Positions 1 to 7,432 of a DNA stretch of 10,853 bases are shown here, one piece after another. Under the pieces are notes generated by a model. The model did no database searches. It was not told the origin of the DNA and saw only the letters and a program-made list of their open reading frames with translations. How positions within the stretch are numbered: the first letter of the stretch is position 1; the number at the start of each line of letters is the position of its first letter. Position numbers and translations under genes: made by a program. The stretch lies in the NCBI GenBank assembly GCA_947446935.1, contig CANFIV010000021.1, forward strand, positions 1-10,853, given 5' to 3'. Source of the stretch: Sphingomonadaceae bacterium (lineage in GTDB: Bacteria > Pseudomonadota > Alphaproteobacteria > Sphingomonadales > Sphingomonadaceae).

Positions 1-2297
1 CTGTCGATCTGCGCATGCTGCGTCCGCTGGCGCAGAAGGACCGGATCATCGCCGTGCAGCTGCGCGGCCAGATGAACGGCATCAACAAGCTGAACCCCGA
101 TGGCAGCCGCTATGGCTACCGCGCCTCGGCTGCCTATGTCGACAAGTTTGCCGATGACACCTTCGGCCTCGCGCTCGGCGTCTCGGTCACCGACGCGCCT
201 TCGCAGGACGAGCGCTACAACGCATGGGGCTTCCCCAATGGCGGTTCGACCGGCGGCGCGTTGCTGCTCGGCGGTGCCAAGCCCTATGTCCAGTCGAACA
301 AGCTGAAGCGCTACGGCGCAGTCGCGACGCTCGAGTATCAGCCGAGCGACAACTTCCACTCTACGCTCGACCTGCTCTATTCAAAGTTTAAGGAAACGCA
401 GCACCTCCGCGGCATCGAGTTCCCGCTCGCGCCGGACTGGGGCTCGGGCGCCACTGTGCAGCCGGGTTACAAGGTCGAGAACGGCCTCGTCACTGACGTG
501 ACTTTCACCGGCGTCCATGCCGTGCAGCGCAACGATCTCAACAAGCGCGAAGCCGACAACTTTTCGGTGGGCTGGAACAACGTCATCGGCATTGGTGACA
601 AGGCCCACCTGACGCTCGACGCAAGCTACAGCCACGCCAAGCGCACCGACTTCCTGCTCGAAACTTATACCGGTTCGGGCTATCAGACCGGCGGTCCGTC
701 GGACACGGTGCACGCTGTGGCAAATCCCAACGGCACCTTCGATCTGAACACCACGATCGACTACACCGACCGCGGCATCTTCGGCATCACCGATCCGCGC
801 GGTTGGGGCTACAACGGCACAACTGCGGTTGTTCAGGCGGGCTTCCTCAACAAGCCGAGCTTCAAGGACGATCTGGCCGCTCTGCGTGCCAGCCTGGACG
901 GCGAGTTTGGCAGCGGGCTGCTGCACGGCTGGGAAGTCGGTGTGAACTACAGCCACCGCAAGAAGACCTCGAACTTCCTGTCGTACTTCCTCTGCCCCAA
1001 GGGCACCGGCACTAACTGCACGGTCTCGAGCGGCACGACGACGTTTGCCCCGATCCCGGACGCTGCTGTCATCGGCAAGGTTCCGCTCGCCTATCTCGGC
1101 GTGCCGAACATGCTCGCGCTCAATCCGATGTACCTCTACAACAACAGCCTGCAGTCGGTTTACGACAACCGTCCGGTCTCGCTGGTGCGTGACAACTCGG
1201 TGACCGAGAACGTCTTCACCGGCTATGCCCTGCTCAAGCTCGATGGGGACATCGGCGGCAAGTCGGTTACCGGCTCGATCGGCGTGCAGATCGTGCACAC
1301 GGATCAGAGCTCGGACGGTTCGATTTCGAACTTCAGCAACGGTGTGGTCAGCATCTATCCCGCCACCGGCGGTGACAAGTACTGGCGCTTCCTGCCGAGC
1401 GCCAACGTCTCGGTCGAAGTGGCCAATGCCAGCTACATCAAGCTGGCCAGCTCGATCACCATGGTCCGCCCGCGTCTCGATCAGGAGCGTGTGAACCAGG
1501 AATTCGGAATCAACCCGACCAAGATTGGTTCGAACGATCCGGCCAACAGCGTGTTCTCGTCAAACGGCGGCAACCCGCTGCTGCGCCCCTATCGCTCGGT
1601 CAATGCCGACGTGTCTTTCGAGCACTATTTCCCCAAGGGGGGCTACATCTCCCTTGCGGGTTACTACAAGCACCTGACCGAGTTCGTTGATCCCAACAAC
1701 AGCTTCATCTATGACTTCAAGGCGGCTGTCGTCGGCCTGACGCCGGCACAGCAGGCGGCAATCGGCACCACGCTTGGTCTGGTCCACGCACCGGCCAACA
1801 ACGGCAAGGGCAACCTTAAGGGCTTCGAAGCGACACTTTCGCTGCCGTTCGGTCTGCTCAACGAATCGCTCGATGGCTTCGGGTTCTTCGGCAGCGCTTC
1901 GTACACGGACAGCAAGATCACGCTCGGCAGCAACCCGACCAGCCCGATCACACTTCCGGGGCTTTCGGATTGGGTCGGCAACGCCTCGCTCTTCTACGAA
2001 AAGCACGGCTTCCAGATCCGTGGCAGCTATCGCTACCGTTCGACCTTCATCGCTGAAGTCGCGGGTCTGTCGGCCAACCCGACCTACCGCCAGGCCAAGG
2101 CAGAAGGCATTCTTGATGCGCAGATCGGCTATGAGTTCCAGCCCGGTTCGACGCTTGCGGGGCTTTCGATCCTGTTCCAGGCCAAGAACCTGACCGATCG
2201 TCCGTTCATCACCTATCAGAACAACGATCCGCGTCAGGTGATCGATTACCAGCGCTATGGTCGCGATTACTACGTCGGTATCAGCTATAAGTTCTGA
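1..2297 (+). CDS. TonB-dependent receptor, C-terminal beta-barrel part (5' end outside window)
   Basis: Outer-membrane active-transport receptor, here probably for maltodextrins. The reading frame is open from the left edge (first full codon at base 3) to the TGA at 2295-2297, giving 764 residues. It opens with VDLRMLRPL, which resembles the end of the plug domain in the large Xanthomonas/Caulobacter-type receptors, so signal peptide, TonB box and plug lie upstream. The rest is rich in alternating aromatic/polar strands. The end, AKNLTDRPF followed by YYVGISYKF with a terminal Phe, is typical of a TonB receptor barrel and its outer-membrane assembly signal. Two cysteines encoded at 993-995 and 1017-1019 sit in a Gly/Thr-rich stretch and could form a disulfide in an extracellular loop. 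The substrate is inferred from the amylase and glucosidase genes downstream; Caulobacter MalA, a maltodextrin receptor, is the obvious comparison. The family call is firm and the substrate tentative. Confidence 0.95.
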   Translation, partial: VDLRMLRPLAQKDRIIAVQLRGQMNGINKLNPDGSRYGYRASAAYVDKFADDTFGLALGVSVTDAPSQDERYNAWGFPNGGSTGGALLLGGAKPYVQSNKLKRYGAVATLEYQPSDNFHSTLDLLYSKFKETQHLRGIEFPLAPDWGSGATVQPGYKVENGLVTDVTFTGVHAVQRNDLNKREADNFSVGWNNVIGIGDKAHLTLDASYSHAKRTDFLLETYTGSGYQTGGPSDTVHAVANPNGTFDLNTTIDYTDRGIFGITDPRGWGYNGTTAVVQAGFLNKPSFKDDLAALRASLDGEFGSGLLHGWEVGVNYSHRKKTSNFLSYFLCPKGTGTNCTVSSGTTTFAPIPDAAVIGKVPLAYLGVPNMLALNPMYLYNNSLQSVYDNRPVSLVRDNSVTENVFTGYALLKLDGDIGGKSVTGSIGVQIVHTDQSSDGSISNFSNGVVSIYPATGGDKYWRFLPSANVSVEVANASYIKLASSITMVRPRLDQERVNQEFGINPTKIGSNDPANSVFSSNGGNPLLRPYRSVNADVSFEHYFPKGGYISLAGYYKHLTEFVDPNNSFIYDFKAAVVGLTPAQQAAIGTTLGLVHAPANNGKGNLKGFEATLSLPFGLLNESLDGFGFFGSASYTDSKITLGSNPTSPITLPGLSDWVGNASLFYEKHGFQIRGSYRYRSTFIAEVAGLSANPTYRQAKAEGILDAQIGYEFQPGSTLAGLSILFQAKNLTDRPFITYQNNDPRQVIDYQRYGRDYYVGISYKF

Positions 2298-2311
2298 TCC
2301 TAGAAGTTGGA

Positions 2312-2349
2312 ACCGACCGGGTGGCTTGGCAGCAAGCTCCCCGGTCGGT
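2312..2349 (+). promoter_or_regulatory. Stable intercistronic hairpin after the receptor gene (attenuator or mRNA processing/stability element)
   Basis: Bases 2312-2321 (ACCGACCGGG) pair perfectly with 2340-2349 (CCCGGTCGGT). Inside, GCTTG (2324-2328) pairs with CAAGC (2333-2337) around the tetraloop GCAG, separated from the outer stem by a 2x2 internal loop. The structure begins 14 bases after the receptor stop codon. No run of T follows, so it is not a textbook Rho-independent terminator. It could partly terminate transcription or protect the receptor mRNA from 3' decay, making receptor levels exceed those of the enzymes. The pairing is seen directly; the role is inferred. Confidence 0.55.
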
Positions 2350-2405
2350 ACCCTCCGTTCAATGTGTAACAAGACACCATTGCAGCGCCAGCAAGAGCCT
2401 GATGT

Positions 2406-2426
2406 CTCTGCGGCGCGAGCGCGGAG
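2406..2426 (+). promoter_or_regulatory. Ribosome binding site of the halogenase gene, within a possible hairpin
   Basis: GCGGAG (2421-2426) lies 6 bases before the ATG at 2433 and is the likely Shine-Dalgarno sequence. CTCTGCG (2406-2412) can pair with CGCGGAG (2420-2426), giving seven pairs, one of them G-U, around a 7-base loop. This would bury the ribosome binding site. In GC-rich DNA such pairing can arise by chance, so only the binding site is claimed with confidence. No clear -35/-10 promoter was recognised in the 2298-2432 gap. Confidence 0.5.
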
Positions 2427-2432
2427 TTGGCC

Positions 2433-3971
2433 ATGAATGACGCTGAGGCGCAGGGGCAGAAGCCGGTCCGCATCGTTGTTGCCGGCGGCGGTACTGCGGG
2501 CTGGATGACCGCAGCCGCGCTTGGCCACTTCCTCGACACCGGCTTTACTGTTCACCTCATAGAATCCGAGGAAATCGGAACAATCGGTGTGGGCGAGGCC
2601 ACAATCCCGCAAATCCGCATGTTCAACCAGGCGCTCGGCATCGACGAGGATGCCTTCATCCGTGCCACACAGGCGACCTTCAAGCTCGCCATCGAATTCG
2701 TGAACTGGTCACACCCCGGCAGCCGCTACATGCATGCTTTCGGCGATGTCGGTCGGGACGTGGGCCTTTGCGCCTTTCGCCACTACTGGTCCCGCGCGCA
2801 CCGTCTCGGGATGGCCGGGCCGGTCGATGACTACGCGATCAATGCGGTCGCGGCGCGGATGGGCCGCATGCACCGTGGTCAGCCGCTGACCTCAAGCCAT
2901 GTTCCGGCCATGCCGCATGCCTTCCATTTCGACGCCGGGCTCTATGCGGCGTTCTTGCGTGAATTTGCCGAAGCACGCGGTGTTGTGCGCCGCGAGGGCA
3001 TGATCGCCGAAGTGCGGCGCGATGGCGAAACCGGCGACGTGACCGCGCTGCAACTGGTCTCGGGCGAAGTTCTCGAAGGTGACCTGTTCATCGATTGCAC
3101 CGGCTTTCGCGCGCTGCTGATCGGTCAGGCAATGGGCAGCGGCTATGTCGACTGGACGCATTGGCTCCCTTGCGACCGCGCGCTTGCGGTGCCGAGCGGT
3201 CGCGTGGAGGATTTCACGCCATACACCCGTTCAACCGCCCACGAGGCAGGCTGGCAATGGCGCATTCCGCTGCAGCATCGCACCGGCAACGGCCGTGTCT
3301 ATTGCAGCGCATTCACCAGCGACGACGAAGCGGCGGACAGCCTGATTGCCCACCTCGATGCGCCGGCACTCGCCGATCCGCGCCCGATCCGTTTCACCAC
3401 CGGGCGGCGGCAGGAAGCTTGGCGGGGCAATGTGATCGCAGTGGGCCTCTCCAGCGGATTTCTCGAGCCGCTCGAGTCCACCAGCATCCACCTGATACAA
3501 TCGGCGATCTCGCGCATCCTTAAATTCATGCCGGGCAAAGTGCAGGCCCAGGCCGACCGCGACGAGTACAACCGACAATTCACGTTCGAGATGGAGCGCA
3601 TCCGCGACTTCATCATCCTGCACTACACCGCCAACCAGCGAGACGAGCCCTTCTGGCGCGCCTGCAGCGAAATGGCGCTGCCAGACAGCCTTTCCGCCCG
3701 GATCGAGTTGTTTCGCGCCAACGGCCACATCTTCCGCGATGGCGAGGAACTGTTCAGCGAGGTGGGCTGGTTTCAGGTCCTTGCCGGGCAGGGGATCATC
3801 CCGGCCGGCAGTCACGCGCTTGCCGAAACGATTTCCGAGGCGGATCTCAAAGGCTATCTAGACACGCTCGGCGCGCTCTATCGGCGCGAGGCTGAACGGT
3901 ATCAGGGCCATGCCGAATTTATTGCGCGGCACTGTGCTTCGCCCCCGCTTGATTTTGGTGCGGCGGCGTGA
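2433..3971 (+). CDS. Flavin-dependent halogenase of the tryptophan halogenase family
   Basis: Predicted FADH2-dependent halogenase that forms HOCl or HOBr and passes it to a catalytic lysine to halogenate an electron-rich aromatic ring. The ATG at 2433 gives 512 residues, close to the usual 500-540. It has the FAD motif AGGGTAGWM (residues 17-25), GVGEATIP (52-59), the lysine in ATFKLAIEF (K84, matching PrnA K79), FGDVG after H101, the halogenase signature WQWRIP (274-279), and FLEPLEST with E348 matching PrnA E346. It has no signal peptide, so it is cytoplasmic. The C-terminal segment that forms the tryptophan pocket in PrnA is shorter and different here (see finding), so free tryptophan is a doubtful substrate. 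Its stop overlaps the amylase start by 4 bases, so it is co-translated with starch-degrading enzymes. Halogenases of this kind recur beside TonB receptors in Caulobacter, Xanthomonas and sphingomonads without a settled role. A partner flavin reductase is not in the window. The family is certain, the substrate unknown. Confidence 0.93.
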   Translation: MNDAEAQGQKPVRIVVAGGGTAGWMTAAALGHFLDTGFTVHLIESEEIGTIGVGEATIPQIRMFNQALGIDEDAFIRATQATFKLAIEFVNWSHPGSRYMHAFGDVGRDVGLCAFRHYWSRAHRLGMAGPVDDYAINAVAARMGRMHRGQPLTSSHVPAMPHAFHFDAGLYAAFLREFAEARGVVRREGMIAEVRRDGETGDVTALQLVSGEVLEGDLFIDCTGFRALLIGQAMGSGYVDWTHWLPCDRALAVPSGRVEDFTPYTRSTAHEAGWQWRIPLQHRTGNGRVYCSAFTSDDEAADSLIAHLDAPALADPRPIRFTTGRRQEAWRGNVIAVGLSSGFLEPLESTSIHLIQSAISRILKFMPGKVQAQADRDEYNRQFTFEMERIRDFIILHYTANQRDEPFWRACSEMALPDSLSARIELFRANGHIFRDGEELFSEVGWFQVLAGQGIIPAGSHALAETISEADLKGYLDTLGALYRREAERYQGHAEFIARHCASPPLDFGAAA

Positions 3972-5800
3972 CTCACCGCTTTGCCCTTTCCCTTGCGCTG
4001 CTCGCAGCCGCCCCGTTGCCTTTATCGGCGCAGGATTACCGCGCCCGTCCGGCTGCGGGTGAGACGATCTATTTCGTGCTGCCCGATCGCTTCGAGAACG
4101 GCGATACCGCCAACGATCGCGGCGGATACAAGGGCGACAGGCTCTCGACTGGATTCGATCCCGCCGCCAAGGGTTTCTACCACGGCGGCGATCTCAAGGG
4201 CCTGACCGCACGGCTCGATTATGTAAAGGGTCTTGGCGCGACAGCCGTCTGGGTCGGGCCGATCTTCAAAAATAAACCGGTGCAGGGGCCCCCGGGGAAG
4301 GAAAGCGCCGGCTTTCACGGCTACTGGGTCACCGATTTCAGCCGGGTTGATCCGCATTTCGGCACCAATGCCGAATTCAAGGCCTTCGTCGATGCCGCGC
4401 ATGCGCGAGGGCTCAAGGTCTATATGGACATCATCGCCAATCACACGGCCGATGTGATCCGGTACCGCGAGCAGGACGGAACGATACCGTTGCCTTATCG
4501 CAGCCGTGCCGACTTTCCTTATTCACGACGGGGCGGCTCGGGCGGGCCGGCAATCAATACCGGCTTTGCAGGCGATGCCGATTCCTCACCCACCAATTTC
4601 GCGCATCTGACCGATCCGGCCTATGCCTACACGCCCTTCGTCCCGGAGGGCGAGCGTCATGTCAAAGGGCCGGACTGGCTCAACGATCCGATCTGGTATC
4701 ATAATCGCGGCAATTCGACTTTCACCGGCGAAAGCGCCCGCTTTGGCGACTTCGCCGGGCTCGATGACCTGTTCACCGAAAATCCCCGTGTGCGCGAAGG
4801 CATGATCGCGATCTATGCCAAGTGGATCGAGGATTTCGGGATCGACGGCTACCGCATCGATACCGCGCGCCATGTCGATCCGGGCTTCTGGCAAGCCTTC
4901 ATTCCGGCAATGCTGCAGATTGCGCACGCGCGCGGCATTCCCAATTTTGCGATCTTCGGGGAAGTCGCGCGCGAGGAGTCCGGCAACGGCTATATTGCGC
5001 AATATACCCGTCGGGACGGCTATCCCGGCGTGCTCGATTTCGCATTCCAAAGCTCGGTGCGCGCGGTGCTTGGCAAGGGCGCGGGCACGCATGTGCTGGC
5101 CGAACTGTTCGATGGCGACGTGCTCTATGAGGGCGGCGAGGCGGCGGCGCTCGCCATGCCGACGTTCCTCGGCAATCATGACATGGGCCGGTTTTCCACC
5201 CTGGTGCGCAAGGATCGTCCCGGTATTTCTAATGCTGAACTGCAAGCCCGGGTCAGCCTCGCGCATGTCATGCTGATGATGCTGCGGGGGTCGCCGGTGA
5301 TCTATTATGGCGACGAGCAGGGCTTTATCGGCGACGGCAACGACAACGATGCGCGTGAGGACATGTTTGCCGGGCAAGTCGCAAGCTACAACGACAACGC
5401 GCTACTTGGCACAGCCCAGACAGCCAGCGCAGGGCATTTCGATCCGGCGCATCCGTATTACCGTTTGATCGCCCAGCTTGCCGTTTTGCGTCAGGCTCAC
5501 CCGGCGCTCGCACGCGGCAAGCAGCTGGTTCGTGGCTATGATGACAAACCGGGCCTGTTCAGCGTGTCCCGCTTCGATTCCGTGACCGGCGCCGAATATC
5601 TGATCGCCTTCAACACCGGCGACGTACCAATCCGCGCCGCCAGTGTGATAGGGACCGATGCGGACGCGCTCGAAACGCTGTTCGGATCGTGCCCTCCGCG
5701 GGTTTCCGCGCCGGGTAGTGTCCTGCTCGATCTTCCCGCTTTCGGCAGCGCAGTCTGCCGCGTCATCCCGTCCTCCCCCGTAATGCAGCCTCACTCATGA
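3968..5800 (+). CDS. Exported GH13 alpha-amylase
   Basis: Hydrolyses internal alpha-1,4 bonds of starch or maltodextrins, probably in the periplasm. 610 residues. GTG at 3968 is chosen because it overlaps the halogenase stop (GTGA) and yields a clean signal peptide: TH-R, a hydrophobic core, then LPLSA cut before QD (about residue 21/22). There is no Shine-Dalgarno sequence and the next Met is at 153. GH13 blocks are in order: region I MDIIANH (153-159), region II GYRIDTARH with nucleophile D298, region III FGEVA with acid/base E332, and region IV GNHD with D405. LDDLFTENP (265-273) lies just before region II. Residues from about 515 on look like the usual C-terminal beta-sandwich. The only two cysteines, C575 and C597, lie in that domain and could form a disulfide, consistent with export. 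The stop overlaps the next start (ATGA). The GH13 call is firm; exact product range and GH13 subfamily were not determined. Confidence 0.95.
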   Translation: MTHRFALSLALLAAAPLPLSAQDYRARPAAGETIYFVLPDRFENGDTANDRGGYKGDRLSTGFDPAAKGFYHGGDLKGLTARLDYVKGLGATAVWVGPIFKNKPVQGPPGKESAGFHGYWVTDFSRVDPHFGTNAEFKAFVDAAHARGLKVYMDIIANHTADVIRYREQDGTIPLPYRSRADFPYSRRGGSGGPAINTGFAGDADSSPTNFAHLTDPAYAYTPFVPEGERHVKGPDWLNDPIWYHNRGNSTFTGESARFGDFAGLDDLFTENPRVREGMIAIYAKWIEDFGIDGYRIDTARHVDPGFWQAFIPAMLQIAHARGIPNFAIFGEVAREESGNGYIAQYTRRDGYPGVLDFAFQSSVRAVLGKGAGTHVLAELFDGDVLYEGGEAAALAMPTFLGNHDMGRFSTLVRKDRPGISNAELQARVSLAHVMLMMLRGSPVIYYGDEQGFIGDGNDNDAREDMFAGQVASYNDNALLGTAQTASAGHFDPAHPYYRLIAQLAVLRQAHPALARGKQLVRGYDDKPGLFSVSRFDSVTGAEYLIAFNTGDVPIRAASVIGTDADALETLFGSCPPRVSAPGSVLLDLPAFGSAVCRVIPSSPVMQPHS

Positions 5801-7431
5801 CCCAACCCAAACGCATTCCCAAGATCAAACCCGAGACCGCAGACGTGCCATGGTGGCGCGGCGCGGCGATTTATCAGATCTATCCGCGCAGCTTCTGCGA
5901 CGCCAACGGCGACGGAATCGGCGATTTGCCGGGCATCACGGCAAAGCTCGATCATGTCGCCGCGCTCGGCGTTGACGCGATCTGGGTATCGCCGTTCTTT
6001 ACCTCTCCGATGCATGATTTCGGCTATGATGTGGCCGACTATTGCGATGTCGATCCGATCTTCGGCACGCTGGAAGATTTCGATCGCATGGTCGTGCGCG
6101 CGCATGAGCTTGGCCTCAAGGTCACGATCGATCAGGTTTATGCGCATACCTCGGACCAGCATCCGTGGTTCGAGGAAAGCCGGCAAAGCCGCGACAACCC
6201 GCACGCCGATTGGTATGTCTGGGCTGATCCGCAGGAGGATGGTTCGCCGCCATCCAATTGGCAATCAGTGTTCGGCGGCCCGGCCTGGACTTGGGATGCG
6301 CGCCGCTGCCAATATTACATGCACAACTTCCTCTCCAGCCAGCCGCAGATCAATGCGCACAATCCGGCGGTGCAGGAGGCCTTGCTGGCCGTGATGCAGT
6401 TCTGGCTCGACCGCGGCGTCGATGGTTTCCGCATCGATGCGCTCAATTTTCTGATGCACGACCCAGCGATGCGCAACAATCCGCCAGCACCTTATGATGG
6501 CCGGCGGCGCACTCGCCCGTTCGATTACCAGCTCAAGGTCTACAACCAGTCACACCCCGATATCGTGCGCTTCATCGAACGGCTGCGCGCGCTGTGTGAT
6601 CGCTATGGCGCGGTGTTTACGCTGGCCGAGGTCGGCGGCGATTTTGCCGAGACCGAGATGCAGGAGTTCACTGCAGGCGATCACCGGCTGAACAGCGCCT
6701 ATGGATTTGAATTCCTCTACGCGCCCGAACTCACCCCCGAACTGGTTCGCGATACCTTCGCCAAGTGGCCCGATACGCCGGGGACCGGCTGGCCGAGCTG
6801 GGCGTTCGAAAACCACGACGCGCCGCGCGCGCTTTCGCGCTGGTGCAAGCCTGATGATGCCGAGGCCTTCGCGCGCCTAAAGATGATGCTGCTCGCGAGC
6901 TTGCGGGGCAATATCATCCTCTATCAGGGTGAGGAGTTGGGCCTTACCCAGGTCGAGATTCCTTTCGAACAAATTCAGGACCCCGAGGCGATCGCCAACT
7001 GGCCGCTGACGCTTTCGCGCGATGGCGCGCGCACGCCGTTGCCATGGCAGGCGCAAAGCGAGCAGGGCGGTTTCTCCACGGCCAAGCCATGGCTACCGCT
7101 GGGCGAAGACAATATGGCCCGCGCGGTCGATCGGCAGCAGGCCGATCCCCACTCGCTGCTGCATTTCACACAGAGCCTGTTGGCCTTGCGCGCAGCGCAT
7201 CCGGCCCTGCGTCTCGGCGATTTCGCCGTGATCCACGCAGGGGCCGAGGTCCTTGCATTCCGGCGCGAAAGCGAAGGCACCAGCGTGATCGGTGTTTTCA
7301 ACATGGCAGGCCGTACCGCTGGGTGGCCTGCGGGAGTTCCGATTTCCGGCGCAATTCTGTCTGCCACCAACGGTGCGGCCCCGGGACAATTGCCGCCATT
7401 TGCCGCCATACTGATCGAAGAAAGAGACTGA
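5797..7431 (+). CDS. Cytoplasmic GH13 alpha-glucosidase (oligo-1,6-glucosidase/GH13_23-like)
   Basis: Releases glucose from the non-reducing end of maltose and short maltodextrins inside the cell. 544 residues, the normal size for this group, with no signal peptide. The N-terminus WWRGAAIYQIYPRSF followed by DANGDGIGDLPG is characteristic of alpha-glucosidases of the oligo-1,6-glucosidase type. Catalytic blocks: region I IDQVYAH (D112, H117), region II GVDGFRIDALNF with nucleophile D214, region III LAEVGG with acid/base E278, and region IV FENHD with D341. QPQIN (183-187) stands where this group carries QPDLN. The motif pattern resembles characterised GH13_23 enzymes such as the Halomonas and Xanthomonas alpha-glucosidases, some of which also transfer glucosyl groups. 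It starts at ATG 5797, overlapping the amylase stop by 4 bases with no Shine-Dalgarno sequence, so its translation probably depends on the amylase gene. Subfamily placement is from memory of motifs. Confidence 0.94.
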   Translation: MTQPKRIPKIKPETADVPWWRGAAIYQIYPRSFCDANGDGIGDLPGITAKLDHVAALGVDAIWVSPFFTSPMHDFGYDVADYCDVDPIFGTLEDFDRMVVRAHELGLKVTIDQVYAHTSDQHPWFEESRQSRDNPHADWYVWADPQEDGSPPSNWQSVFGGPAWTWDARRCQYYMHNFLSSQPQINAHNPAVQEALLAVMQFWLDRGVDGFRIDALNFLMHDPAMRNNPPAPYDGRRRTRPFDYQLKVYNQSHPDIVRFIERLRALCDRYGAVFTLAEVGGDFAETEMQEFTAGDHRLNSAYGFEFLYAPELTPELVRDTFAKWPDTPGTGWPSWAFENHDAPRALSRWCKPDDAEAFARLKMMLLASLRGNIILYQGEELGLTQVEIPFEQIQDPEAIANWPLTLSRDGARTPLPWQAQSEQGGFSTAKPWLPLGEDNMARAVDRQQADPHSLLHFTQSLLALRAAHPALRLGDFAVIHAGAEVLAFRRESEGTSVIGVFNMAGRTAGWPAGVPISGAILSATNGAAPGQLPPFAAILIEERD

Positions 7432-7432
7432 C

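Noticed and set aside
2312..2349. Classical Rho-independent terminator
   Set aside because: The stem is strong but the bases after it (ACCCTCCGTTC) contain no T run, so it is listed as a hairpin of uncertain role.
2427..2432. TTG at 2427 as the halogenase start
   Set aside because: It directly abuts GCGGAG with no spacing, whereas ATG at 2433 has that site at 6 bases and gives the usual short lead into the FAD motif.
1560..2612. 350-codon minus-strand open frame spanning the receptor end, the gap and the halogenase start
   Set aside because: It overlaps two firmly identified genes and shows no family motif, signal peptide or ribosome site; such frames are common in GC-rich DNA.
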